DNA from: Brugia malayi
Taxonomy: Eukaryota > Nematoda > Chromadorea > Rhabditida > Onchocercidae
Direction of reading: 5' to 3'
Length of the DNA: 64,000 nucleotides
Assembly (NCBI RefSeq): GCF_000002995.4
Contig: NW_025062478.1
Span: forward strand, 2,642,001 to 2,706,000
The position numbers and the translations under genes were made by a program. Below, one piece after another: positions 13,076 to 26,700 of this stretch. The first letter of the stretch is position 1; every line of letters begins with the position of its first letter. Below the pieces are notes generated by a model, which was not told the origin of the DNA, ran no database searches, and saw only the letters and a program-made list of their open reading frames with translations.

Positions 13076-16000
13076 CATTTTTCTTGCAGAATTTTTTCAA
13101 TTTAATCTTAATTCGAAAAGAATAAAATGAAATTGATATTAAATAAGTAAAAGTAATTCATACGTGATTTGTTAAATTAATTGATTTAGATTAAAAATTT
13201 GATAGATGCAAAGGCAATTTGACAAATTAATTAATCATTTATTATATCAATAAGTTATACAATTATTTGAAAAAATCAATAGTTATATTATTGATTCACT
13301 TTTATAATGACAAATTATTTATTGTGAAAATTCAATAATATTTTTAATTATTATAGCATTTCATGAAATATCAAATGTAAAGTTATCATTTCATAGCATT
13401 TTTTATCACTGATATTTTAAAGCATTTTTCTATGATAGAAATTTAACTGTTAAAATTTTTATTATTAAAAGTGAATCACATTTATAAATTCAATCAAAGT
13501 TATAGTTACACCTGTTGTTTACTGTCTATGTCGCCAATTATTTGATATAATCGTATAACAATATAATAAATTAAAAAAAAAAAGTTTTTAAAATTTCAAA
13601 TTTCAAATTTACAAAGCAAGCCTTATTTACAGTATTAATAATTATTGAAAATTGAAATTTAACAATTATAATTTTGATCTATTATTCAAGTATTTTCGCA
13701 TTTCAAAAAAAAAAAAGTGATAAAAAATAATGATAAAAAATAAAAAAATAAAATATATTACAAAATAGTGTGAAAAAATTTTTTGAATAAAAAAAATCTG
13801 TGAGAAAATGCAAAAAAATATATAATAATAACAATGATTTTGCTATTTTCATCTATTATTAATGAAAATTTGCTGATGAGATTATCTCAATAAGCTAAAA
13901 TTTTTAAAAATTCATTTTAAATTTGTTTGGTTTTTGCTTTTTACAAATAAAAGTACATTTATAGATTTAGTTTAATAATAATTAATCAATATATATAATA
14001 ATTATTCAATATATATTATAATTAAATTATAATAATTCAATAATTAATCAATATATAAAAGTTTGAGAATATATTTTTGCACAAATATAAAAGAAAATAT
14101 TTGATTTGAACAAAAATTAATTTTATAAAAATAAACATTTTTATTCAAAAGATAATCAAATGAAATGACTGAAAAGAACAAAAAAATTGGCTTTTTTTTT
14201 TTCTTTTCTTCTTTTCAGTTGACAAATTGACATATTTCAGCATAAATTCATTTTTTAATTTTAATTTTTTCTCTCCATTTTACATAATGACGAATCTTTT
14301 TACAGTTTTGCCAAGAAAAAAAAAAAAGAAACGAAAAAGAGAAATTGTGAAGTAAATTTTTTTTTTTCTACTTTAGAAACTTTCATGAAATTAAATTAAA
14401 GATTGAAAAAGTAGGATTGAGAAGAAGGACGTCAATTAAATGAACTAGCAATTGCACCTATGTAAATAATTTGAATTTTTGGATTCAAAATTTTTTCTTA
14501 CAAATAAAATGTACTTTCTTCTATCAAAAATATCCGCCACAACACAGTTAGTTCATTTAAATTACAAAATTATTTAAATGCACCTTGAAATTTGAAAAAA
14601 AAAATTAAATAAATAATCATTTAAAATGTCAAAGAAAAAGAAATAAGTGAAATTTGTGGATATTCTGAAACTAATAATTTTCATTCATAATTCTTCTGAA
14701 TATGTAACAGATAATAAAGTACTTTGACCAACTATTTTAATTTATAGTTATTTCGAATTTTCAGTTAATTTCAATTACATTTATCAAACATTTTATTGAT
14801 CCATTCGTGCTCTTTTCAAATCATTTTATTGCCTAAAAAATTTTATATTTGTCAATTTATCATCTCAATCCAACAACTACCTTCTACAGTTTATAATTAT
14901 TAAACAATAAATCACTTTTAAAATTCAAAATTGCCAAACTTAAAACCAATATTTATCGTTTAAATAAGAAATATGAATAATCCAAACCTAATTAAAAATT
15001 TGATTTTTTCAACAAAATTGAATTTAAATCAGCTTTTTTATTAAAATTGCATATTTGAGCAAAAATTTTATTTGTTCAATAAAAATATTTAACAACGCTT
15101 AAGTTAGAATTAATACAATTAAAAAAAATTTACGTAGCAGAAAATTTTGAAAAATTAAATAAATATTCAAAAAGGAAACTAAATTCATTCCATTCAGTTG
15201 GAATTACATCAAATTAAAATAAATTGAAAATATAATTTAAAATATAATTTAGTTTTCTGTGTCAAAATTTTCAAATTTATCAAAATCATAATTTTTTAGG
15301 AATGATTGTTTTTTTTTTAAACTATGGGAAAATTATAATAATTTTTTAATGTTAAATTTATGAAAGCAAGAAAACGAAAAACACACAAGAAATTATAGTT
15401 AAATTAAAATAAATTGCAGAGAAAAAATTCACTTAAAAATTAAAAATATAAATTTATTATCAGAAATTGCAATTTTATGAAATAAATTTTATAATATCAA
15501 AAATAAAATATTAAAGAAAAAAAAAATTAGATAAACAAAAAATAAAATATGCAAAAACATCACATTAAAAATTATTTAATTGGGATCAAATTTAAATTAG
15601 TAACAATGAATGAATTTAAATTTGGTTATTGTAATTTTGAAATTTATTACTTTGTTAAATAATTTCATTTGATTTTTTTGAAAAATGATCGAAAAATTAT
15701 GACAAAAAAGTATTTTAACTAAAAAAAAAGAAATATATGAATTATTGCAGTAATAATAAAAAGCAAAAAACAAAGAAAGAAGGAAAGAAAAAAAATGAAA
15801 TAAAATTATTTGCTCATTTTGCCACCACCTTCTGATTAGAATTTAAAAATAAAATTTCAATCGGATATTATGTTTGAATTAAAACGTATAAATATCTACG
15901 ATAAGCTAAAATAAGCTAATAAAGTTAGTCTAAGAAATTTAATATATACAAAATGAATTAATAATTATTGTTTGCGAAAAAGTATAAATACTATTTTTAC

Positions 16001-17142
16001 ATCAAATTACAAAAAAAAAAATTTAAATTGATTTCAACTAATTTAAAATTTTATAAATTAACAGGAAACATTTAATAAATATCACAGTAATTTTATGCAT
16101 ATTCAATCATTTAGTGTGAAAATTTTAAAATTTTTTCCTTTAATTAATTAATATCAAAAAAAAAAAATTTTTTTTAAGGATTAGTCTGATTAATTAAATG
16201 TAAAATAAATTAAATTAATTAAAATATATATATCTCAAATTTAAAAATTGCTGCAACTTCATAAATTTGAATAAGAAATCAAACATTGCATTTTTCTTAT
16301 CATTTTCAATTTCTAAATGAAAAACATAAATGTAATTCAAATAAATGTAATTATGCATCCAATTTAATTAGAAAAAATACAATAAAAAATTGTTTTTAAA
16401 AATTTGTATTTTTGATAAAAACAATTGTGTATCTAATTTATATGTAATTGATAATAAATGCAATTATGTATTTAATTTAATTAAATTTTATTTGAAAAGT
16501 GAGAAAACAAAGCAATTAATTTAGTAAAAATTTGAAGAGCTGATTTAAAATGAAAAAGGAAGAAAGTTGGTAATGAAATAAATGTAATTATCAATTTAAT
16601 TAATAAATTATAATTAATTTATTTGTGTTTGTTAGTTTTAATTGTTAAAGTTAAAAGTATAATTAATCATTGCAGCAATATTTATAATATCTGAAAATTG
16701 TATGAATAGGAAAAAAAATTCTGATTACTTTCAAAAATTCAAAAAAATTGTTTTTATTTTTCTTTCATCCGATTATAATGATGAATCAATCATTTATTGG
16801 TGAGAAAAACTAAAGCAAACAAAATAAATAAAATAATAAACAATCACAAATTGTTCAAAAAATAATAGCTAACTATTAACTATTTATTTCGAAAAAATTT
16901 TTCTAATTTTCAGTTATACAAAAATTTTTAAACAATTCCATAAAAATTTTTTTTAAAAAAATGAATTTATTTATTCAAATAATATCACAAAAATATATTA
17001 ATTAAACTTTTTGATTTCTGTTATAGCATTGCTCTTTTTTTTTTTTTTTTTGTTATATTTTGTGTTTTAATTAATTTAAAATTTCTCAATTTTGTATAAA
17101 AATCATTACTTCAATTATTATTATTTTTCATTTTTATTTTTA

Positions 17143-17148
17143 TTTCAG
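17143..17148 (+). promoter_or_regulatory. Probable trans-splice acceptor
   Basis: A polypyrimidine tract ending TTTCAG lies nine bases before the ATG at 17158 with no upstream coding exon in frame. This is the typical layout for a spliced-leader acceptor in nematodes, though a 5' UTR intron cannot be excluded. Confidence 0.5.
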
Positions 17149-17157
17149 AAATTTTAA

Positions 17158-18285
17158 ATGATTCAAATAATTATTATTTCATTCTTTTGCTTTTTCTTTG
17201 TTTTGGCTGAAAATGAGAAGCAATTAAAAGGTGCAAGAAATGTTCGTATTTACATTCCAATTAATGGATCACAAATTATTGATTTTGGATTTAAAATTCG
17301 TAATGCTATTGCATTTTTTCCAAAAAATGATAAATTTAATGAACAATCAATGATGATTATTCGAAATGGACGATTAGTTCGAGAAGCGGTAATGAATTTA
17401 TTCAATTCTTTGCTTAGCTTAATTAAATTTCATTAGCATAATTATCAATTATTGTATAACTTCATTGACAATACCAAAATTATTTCTCATTTGATATAAT
17501 TAGCAAAAAATTTTTAATTATTAGTTTTTTTTTTTTGATTGACATAATGTGAATTATTTCAAATTAATACTTTTCATTTGGTATTTAAATAATTTTTTCT
17601 CATTTTTTTTTGAATAATTAACTTAATTTTATTCTTGAATTGCAATGAAATTATTTAAAAGTTTTTGTGCTTTTAACTTTAGTTAGTTTAATTGAATTTT
17701 AGCATTTTTAATAAATAATTTTATTTCTAACAAAACTTTTTGCTTCTTTTTTCTTCTCCAAAAGATATCTTCTACAACAACAGCAAGTTCAAATGTTCAA
17801 ATCAATTAGCATCTTAGACATGAAACCTTTCCTACATTCTTAGAATCATTATCATTTCTATATTGTTATTTTTATTATTACCATTATCAGTTATTACTAT
17901 CATTATTGTCACCATTCTCAGTTATTATTATTATTATTACCATTATCATTTATTATTATTACTGTTATTTTTATTATTATTATTACCATTATCAGTTATT
18001 ATTTTTATTATTATTAAAATTTCTTGATTAGTTGATCAGTCATAATTTATATATTAATTCATCATAATATATATGTATGCAAGATCATTTGTAAAACACA
18101 ATAGAAAATGCATTTTATGAAAATTAATTTTTTAAATTTAGATAAAATTTTATGAGGGACGAGTGTATTACTCACGTGGCAAATTTCGCATTCGAAATTT
18201 TCAAGAGCGTGATTCAACGGTGCTACTTTTTGAAGGACCCAATGGTGCACCACAAAAGTATTCCATTGAAGTTAAAAAAGATTAA
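17158..18285 (+). CDS. Secreted protein of unknown function, two exons
   Basis: Exon 1 is 17158-17388 and exon 2 is 18142-18285, a phase 0 junction giving 124 residues. Residues 1-17 form a signal peptide with a very hydrophobic core (IIIISFFCFFFVLA). The mature part has alternating hydrophobic and polar strands such as RIYIPINGSQ and KFRIRNFQERDST, ending in YSIEVKKD, which looks like a single beta-sandwich. The RIRNFQERDS segment recalls the E-F region of immunoglobulin-like domains, but the usual disulphide cysteines are missing, so I do not assign the fold. The ATG lies nine bases after a TTTCAG acceptor (17143-17148) with an in-frame TAA just before it, consistent with trans-splicing directly upstream of the start. 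It is convergent with the DNMT2 gene. Confidence 0.75.
17864..18020. repeat. Degenerate TTATTATTACCATTATCAG microsatellite in an intron
   Basis: Imperfect repeats of the type ATTATTACCATTATCAGTTA inside the single intron of the secreted-protein gene. A second run of AAT units follows the gene at about 18344-18378. Confidence 0.75.
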
Positions 18286-19764
18286 TGTATTTACGAGAAT
18301 GAATAATATTAATGATGATGATAGTAACAAGACTAGTTGTTAATTAATAATAATAATAATAATAATAATAATGACAATAATGACAGGAGAGTTTACATAT
18401 TTGATTGACTTTATTATTCATTTTAATTATCATTTATACACATCTATGGTATAAGAAAATGACGCGTATATGCTTGTATTTGTTGGGTTTATAATTTATT
18501 AAAATCGTAAAAAATGTTTTTAATTCGTAAATCGTACAAACGTCGTTGAAATATTTTTTAATTTATTATTTTAAAATATTATTGTAATTTGATTATCCAT
18601 TAATGAACTGTTTATAAATTCATAAATGCGTTAAACATATATCATTATAATTAAGCAGTAATGAATGTCTTGAATAAATTAAATAATTCATAACATTCAT
18701 AATAACTACATTCTCTTTTTTTGCTTTCTTCGATTCCTCCAAATTTATTCCAATTTTTGATTAATTGTTTAAATTCAAATAATCGTAACATTTTGGGGTG
18801 CAATATTTCACAAACAAATTTGTACGACAATTTCAACATAATTAAATCAGCACCTTAATCATTCTACTAAGATTAAATTTTATCATTTAACACTTATTTT
18901 ATTAAGTTTTAATTTTATCATTTAACACTTTTCAAAAAGTACTCTATCTTTAAATATAATAACTGCTTGAGATGTTCTTATGATTTATATAATTATGTAT
19001 ATAATTAGACTAATAGATGATAAAATAAATTGATCAGTTAAACATGAAAAAGTAATAAATAAAAAATTATGATTACATCAACATAATATCTCACTATGAT
19101 TTTAACTCGTTATGATCAAAGACATTTATAAATTTTCGATGAAACGAATGAACGAGCAATTTTTGAAATTACAAAAGAGTAAAAAAAAAAAAAAAACAAT
19201 TATTTATTACTTTGAACTTTTCTGGAGGACGAAATTAAATTCGCGATGGAAACTAATTTTTTTCTTGACCGCTGAACATGATTAAAAAATCAAAAAAAAA
19301 AAAAAAGAAATCGATAGATGCATTTAACGCAATATTTACGATTATACTAAAGTATTAGTATTCACAATCATGTAATTATAATAAATATCAGCTATTAGAA
19401 ATTCTAACTTAGCTTTATTTAATTTTAATTCCGTTTGATTTACGAAAAAAAAAATCCAAATTTCTAATGGTTGATGAAAAAAACAAAAAAGAAAAGAAAA
19501 CCTTCATTGAAGTAATGCAGTTCCATACATTATTACCGTTATTGTTTTAATGTATAACAATTTTATGATAAGTTGGTTATTGTTAATATGCATTATATTT
19601 TTTTTTTCTTTATTTTATATTTAATTTAATTTAATTTTATATTTTTAAGGATATAAAATGAAACATTTTTCAATTTATTGTTGAGCCATGTATTACAAAT
19701 ATTTACTAAATATTAAAATATTATTTATTTATTTCATAGAAGTAAAAACAAAAACAAAAAAACA
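18286..19764. other. Intergenic region between convergent genes
   Basis: Contains an AAT microsatellite (18344-18378) and the 3' side of the DNMT2 gene, including a minus-strand AATAAA at 19729-19724. A 62-codon minus-strand frame at 18651-18839 has fairly protein-like composition but no start context, splice partners or family match, so it is not called. Confidence 0.5.
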
Positions 19765-22700
19765 TTAAATTTTCAATAAATGTTGAATAAGTAAAGCAAC
19801 ACCAGAAACAGTAATACTATTGCCAAGTGCATGATACATTTGTTTCGATGAAATTTCATATGGTTTTGCAAAAGTTTTAGGAAAACCTAGCAAATTAGCT
19901 ATTTCACGCCAGGAAAAATAGCGAATTTGACAGTACTTCAAATTTTTACAATTATCATAGAGTACAAAATCTCTTAACTGTTCGATGCTTATACACTGAT
20001 CCTGAAATAACGATGATAACAATAAACAAAATGATAAACTATAATTTTGTTGCAGTAATTAAATTTAAATTGTATATTTGTTCTAAAAATAAAATTAAAC
20101 TTTATAATGTCAATCGATATTGAAATGTACAATATCATTGCACATAAAATTGAATGGTAAGTATTTACAAATGTATAACTGTCAGGTAGAAAGTAAATAT
20201 CGTATCAATGCAACTTAATTTTTTAACGTTAGATAACAGATATTAATTCCTGTATACAACCAATAGTTCATACTTATAGTTTACTATCAGAATGACTATA
20301 TGATGCTACAAAAAGTATGATATTTCCAAAATTGTTTAATTGCTTTGCGCATAATAATCAATTAAATATCTATACAAGAAGCTGCTAATTGTATATTCAT
20401 TTAAAACATTTTATAAAAGAAAAAAAAAAACTTTAAATGATTTGATCACTGTATTATTTTTTTACAGCTTACTATCAGCATATTTGAAAGTATTTTCACA
20501 AAATATGATTAAAAAGCTAACATTTCAACAACTATTTTAAAGATTAACTTTAAATTTTAAGAAGCAAAAACTCTGATGCACATACCTGAATGTTGTTGGA
20601 AAATTGTAGTAGAATAGGTCCGGTACCAGTAACATAACGGTAGTAAGATTTAGTGAAACATGATGAATGAATGTTATATGGTGTTACAAATGACATAACA
20701 TTTCCGAAACGTTGAACTATTTCAGGTAAAATGACCAAAGAATTATCTTCATTAGCTTCATTGCATAAATATTCACCTTCAAAAAAACATTTTCTAAATT
20801 TACAACTATTTACAAATCAAATATCATTTTGCTAGTATGTCAAATATTTAAATTTTCATGTTGAAAAAAGAAAGAAGAAAACAAATATAACACAATAAAG
20901 AAATAGCTATATTCATTTTAGATAATTATTTTGCACAAATTTTACCGATAACTTTTGAGCGCAAAACTGTCATATCATTCTTTGGCCAATTATCGATAAT
21001 TTTACTGGTTGTTGGAATAGCAATACAGTTATTTGCAAGTTTAGCCAAGAGGTAATATCGAGGTCTTGAATTTGGAATGCCAATTTTGGTTGGTGAAATA
21101 ATATATTCCTGAAAAAGAAAATATTGATAAAAATCTGTTTATTCAGATAAACTATGCATCATCAAAGTTTTAAATTAACCAAAAAATGCAAACCTCAAAA
21201 TTGTAACATAAATTTATCAACGTATCAGTGAGTAAATGATGAGCTTCAGATGCTTCAAAGCCACAAACATTTTCAACAATAATATAACGAGGAGGTTTTT
21301 TCATAGACTTTAAAGCATTGCAAATCTTTTTAAGTGCATTACAACGATGATCTGCCACATCCTTTCTCAATCCTTTCCTGATTATAATTATCACTTGTAT
21401 GATTTGATTTTCAACAAATAGGTATATTGTAATTTTCTAATTTTAATAAATATATATGATAAAAAAGTAATGCATTTCTGAAAATGGAATAAAAAATGAA
21501 CGATAGAGCACCACTTAGAAACTTTTCATACACTCTAAATATGATCAGAACTAAAAGAAATCTAAAAAAAAAAAAAAAAAAGAAAGAAACGATAGTGACT
21601 AAGGATTTTGAAACGACTATTACTTGGAATTTGAGATAATACAATATTATGAATTAAACATAATCATTTTAATCATTTAATCAATCACTACATATGTTAA
21701 ATGTGTTAACCAACTAAAAATAAACAACTAGAAGTTAAAAAGACTAAAAAGATCAGGGAAATAATTGAATTTTCTATATACTTATATATAATTATATAAA
21801 AAATTAACAAACAAAATCAGAAATATACCTTGTAAATGGTTGACAAGGTGGAGACAATGTCCATATATCAGCATTGTAGTCGTCATAATAATCAGTCGTA
21901 AGTTTCTATAAGTTAATTAACTATAATGAAAAATAATGCATTTCGATATTAGAATTATTTTTCATTTGTAACTGTATTTATATGAAAATTGACAAAGTTC
22001 AGTATTATTTCAACCTAAAATTGCATTATATTACAACATGCAAAAGTAAAATCAGAATGATCAATCCATAAAAAATAACACATTGCATTTCTTATTGCTG
22101 TTAATAAAAGTTAGATGAACAGTGATATTACAAACAATATCAAAATCTTATATTATAACTCTGAAATTTACATGTGGATGAGTGATATAATAGATAAAAA
22201 ATTTTAATTAGCATTTACCAATTGAAATTTGCTAGATAAAATGTTGCATTTATTATATAACTTACATATTTCAAATAAGAGAAGAAAAAATCAAATTTTT
22301 CAAAATTAATTAACACTTTGGAAGGATATTTATTGTAAACTTTATCACTATACTATCCAATATTTATTCATTCTCCCTCCATTTTTAATTTTATCAGCAA
22401 ATATCTTTGTGGATAATGTTAATAACTCTAGGAAAGAAATTAAAAAAAAAAAAAAAAAAATTGACCAACCTCAATATTACATTGCTGAATTTCAGTATTG
22501 GGAAAATTATACTTATAAATAGCATTTGTAACTGTATTTATATCAAGCGCACGTATGACTAGATGTAATCCAATTTCTGAAAATTGTTTAGAATATAATT
22601 TACTTATAGTTAATATAATAAATCATTTGATTGATTAATTGAATGAATAAGAAGATTCCTAATATATATTTTTTATTTACACAATTAATCAATCAAATGA

Positions 22701-22914
22701 TTTATTAAAATTTCTACTATGATTAATTACTTCATCTTTATGTTACAAAAATGTTAGCTTTGCCATTAGTTGTTATATTTACTTCTATAATGTTCAATTA
22801 TTTACCTTTTAAAGCATAATGAAAGCCACCAATTCCAGCAAAAAATTCTAAACATTTCAACGGTTCACCACTTCTTGCACAAAAAAATGAAGCATTTTGC
22901 TGTTTGTCGACCAT
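19765..22914 (-). CDS. TRDMT1: DNMT2/TRDMT1-type tRNA (cytosine-5) methyltransferase, seven exons
   Basis: Exons are 22914-22806, 22576-22470, 21905-21829, 21377-21194, 21108-20946, 20776-20586 and 20001-19765, giving 355 residues, normal for DNMT2. Motif I (LEFFAGIGG, 22-30) binds S-adenosylmethionine, motif IV is SPPCQPFT with catalytic Cys93, and motif VI is ENVCGFE (133-139). The DNMT2 hallmark CFT is at 253-255 ([11 protein letters not shown]), and the C-terminal target-recognition and LGNS motifs are in the last exon. DNMT2 proteins methylate C38 of tRNA-Asp in the cytoplasm or nucleus rather than DNA. The usual TRIG after motif IV reads TRKG here. Every phase joins and no break is present, so the gene appears functional. 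An AATAAA lies about 36 bases past the stop. The start follows a CTTTAG acceptor at about 22940-22938. Confidence 0.95.
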
Positions 22915-23761
22915 TTCAACAAAATTTATAAATTATCCTAAAGTTAATTAATTTCTTTTTTCTTTTGTATAGAGGCTATAAGCTGAAATTACTGTGTAAT
23001 TCATAACAATATAACCATACCACATTCATAAATAAATTACTTTTGTAATATCATATGATAAACAATCAAATGATTCGATGAATAACTGATGAGCTTTTCA
23101 AAATTCCTTTCACTTACTTTTCTTCGTTCAAATTTCAAGAATTTTTACTTGTTCTGTGCATAATTTCTTTAATGGAGAACATTAGAGATACTGTCGTCTT
23201 ATACAAGTTATCTACCATTAATTGAATTAGCCATAACAACAATCAAATTTGCATTTCAAGAATTATCGTTTATCAACAACAAAGAAACAATCACAACCAC
23301 TGTTGTAAGCGAAAGTAATAAACACAAAGAAATAAATGATAAATATGATAAATGTTTAAGTGAAGAGCTTAAATCAACCAAAATTCCAAAATAAATGTAT
23401 GATGCAAATAAAAATTACAACATTATATGCACCAAAGAAATTTTTTAGATTATCTTATGAAAACATAGAAATAATATTGGATAGCCACAATCATCTAAAT
23501 ATCTATAACTATCTTAGTGTAATAATTCAAATGGAAAGTTCGACCCACTAATTATTGTTACAGCCTGAGAGTAATATTCAGCTGAGAGATCATTCTAGTT
23601 TCCTTTTCTGAAATTATATTAGTAGAAAAGAATGCCCAATAAGTCTTATATAACAGCAATACGTTATAAATGTATACTGAATCAAGAATAATTTATAATC
23701 CTTTCTATATATTTCCTTTTCCTTTTTGAAAGAAAAGTAACTACCTGAAAGACAGCACTGT
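22915..23761. other. Intergenic spacer between DNMT2 and GABA transaminase
   Basis: Both flanking genes are on the minus strand, GABA transaminase upstream. The spacer is about 850 bases, long for a nematode operon, and no further exon was seen. A CTTTAG possible trans-splice acceptor lies 23 bases before the DNMT2 start. Confidence 0.5.
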
Positions 23762-26700
23762 TCACAGTTCTGATAATGACTTAGTAATAATATCCAGTGT
23801 TATTTCCAGGTGTTTATCAGTAAAAATAAGTGCAGGCCTAAATCGAACTGTGGCTTTTCCACAACCACCAATAAGTAAACCTGAAAATAATACATACTGT
23901 GTTAAATTCTAGAGAAAATTGGAAGAGATTTTAAATTCATCAAAAGTTTGATTTCATTTTATACAAGCTTAATTCATATAGTATTTTGTCTCTTTTAGTT
24001 ATAATATATAGAATAATACAAAGACGCCCTTCAGTGAGCAACTGAAGGGTTTTTTTAAAATTATTATTACGCCTACTAACTGAATGATGCATATAAATCC
24101 ATACATAATCCATAAAGCAAGTTGGCAATCTTTCGAACGATAAAGCGGTCAGTCATGAACTAAATTTAAAAAATAAAAGAAAAAAATGGAAAACTTCAAA
24201 CAGACTTATATACCATTATTTCCAGCTATTTCTAGGAATTTATCTCGAACAACACGGTCAGGCATATCAAATGCGCAAAATGTTCCAAGACCTCGTACAT
24301 TTTGTACCATAGAATTATTAGCACTCTTAAATTCAAATCATCAGTTATAAAAATAATATTCATGGAAAATAATCCAATTTGGTAGTACACCTTTCTTATT
24401 CCTACGCTTCCATCTTTCGAAGTAAATTATATAACTCAAAGATTCTACTTCAAAAATACTACCGTTAAGAAAAGTTATGAATATCATGAAAGCCTTTTAT
24501 TCATTATAATTATATTATCAACCGCATGGTTTATAAGCTTACTGGTAACATAACCTTACTTATCACCATTATTATTAGCATATGTTCCAAATATTTAAAA
24601 TATTTACTTCGATTTTTCGTAGTTCACTCTGCATTGTTGCTCCAACTTTTCGCATCTGTTCCAGTAAGTTATCTCTTTCTATAACTTTTAATGCCTTTTC
24701 AAGAAGAATCACCTTTGTTGGATCACCTAGCCATGTATTGTAAATTCTGTACGGCTAAAAAGCTTTCAAATTAAATAAACATACTTAAAATCTGAGTCGA
24801 CAAAGTAATTAGAGATTTTGCAGAACTACCAAACACGTGTACCATTTGAGCGAACAAAATTAGAAGACGGTTGAGAAATCTACGATTATGAAGAATTAAA
24901 TTGAATAATATTACTAACAGTTTTGTAGGTCACAAATGACATTTTGAACACAGTACATAATAAAATAATACCAACCTCTTTCATTTGTAAATGGTTCGCA
25001 TAGAAATAACCAGCAACCATCAATTTTTTCGCAAAAACAACAATATCCGGTGGACTGCTTAGATTCCATGAGTCGTGTGCCCAAAAGGTTCCTGTCCCAC
25101 CTCCACCAGTTTGAACCTTAAACATATTACTTCGTCATTTTTCGAATTTGTCAAGATATGAGTTGTTAGTTTTCCAATGCTGTCAGTTTTTGAGGATAAT
25201 CGATTGGTCGATTTAAGAAATAGTAAAATCAAACTCTGACCTTCCTTGTTAACATAACTATTTATGCCATTCCATTTTGCTATTGCATAATACTTTAAAA
25301 CATATAACAAAAGAGAAAATTATAAAATGAGACACCTCATCAACAATAAAAACAACGCCATGCTTTGCAGTTATATCGCGAAGACCTTGAAAAAAAGCTG
25401 GAGATCCATGATTATCACCGCCTTCACCTTGAATCGGTTCAACAATCACAGCAGCTATATCGTGCTTCGTTTCTTTCCATTTTTTTATTAATTCTTCTAC
25501 CTGCAGCATATAATAATTCGTATCGCTTTTATTTCATTTCTGACAAAACTCAAAAATTAGATATTGTGACATCATACGTCAGTTAGCTATGTATTCTAAT
25601 TCAACTAAATATTTGATTCTTGTCTTATTATAGAAGATTTGGAAAATAAGTGGTTTGTTAATACGATATTATACACTTTCGATATGCAGTTATGACTAAA
25701 GTATCTGGCTTGATAAAACTAATTACTCATATATTAAGAAAAAAAAAGGTATCAATATGACATATATTGCCAGAGATCACCACTTAAACAAATATACGCT
25801 GAAGTTAAGTAAAAAAATCTACTAACATTCGCAAGACATTTTTGATCCTGTTGTTCGTTATAAGAAACATTCTTTTCAAGCGGATATTTATAACGTGGAA
25901 ATTCAGCAACAGGCCATTGGAAAGCTGGTAAATCAACCTTATGAATTGCTTTGGAATGAGTGATTGATAGAGCCGCTGAAAAGCGATGAGCTGTTCAACT
26001 CAGATCACAATATGATGTTAATTTATATATAACTTTGGCTTTAAGTTAAAGCCATTACATTTCTCAGAAATTATTTCGTTCTATTCTTTTTACCACTTCT
26101 CTGTTTATGCAAATTTTGATCTCTTATGACACTATTTCTAACTTTCCATTTTACTATCTCTTTTATGTAGCCTAAATTTTATTTAAAAATATCTGCGACA
26201 GAAATGACATAGAGCAAAAAGATTATTCAAGGCAAAACGTACGGTGAATCGAACGAATAATTAAACATACTCTGAATATACGTTAATTAGATTTCGTTGT
26301 GCTTTATGCTTCGATCTTCAAAATCTCCAAAAAAAAAGAAAACTTACTCAATGAGCGACCATGAAATGACCCATCAAATGACAAGACTGACAAATTTGGT
26401 GTACCAGGCAATTCATGCTTCATGCATGAATCCAGATCGTCTTTGGTTGGTGGACTACCACCACGTTTTTGCGCTTGATACCACATAAATGCCGCTTTAA
26501 TTGCATTCTCGTTGGATGATGTCCCACACAATACATTTTGTACGCCAGGACATCCTTTTGGTGCTATCTAAGTACATGAAATTATTAGATAAAAAAGAAA
26601 ACGGAAGAAGTTTTAGTTTCTTAAATACTGTTTTAAAACTTACTCAGAAGTGCCCATGGAAAATGAAAGCACATTGAACTTATACTGTTAATAGGGGACA

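Larger units (their letters stand above)
4230..17140. other. 13-kb gene desert, homopolymer- and satellite-rich
   Basis: No supported exon was found. The sequence consists of A/T homopolymers, polypyrimidine stretches (about 4735-4765 and 5270-5365), ATT/ATC microsatellites, and three tandem arrays listed separately. Short open frames here are low-complexity and lack partner exons. The region could contain regulatory sequence for the lectin or for the gene at 17.2 kb, but nothing specific is visible. Confidence 0.55.

Noticed and set aside
18651..18839. 62-codon minus-strand frame downstream of DNMT2
   Set aside because: Somewhat protein-like but isolated; no splice sites, start context or family match, and DNMT2 already ends properly at 19765.
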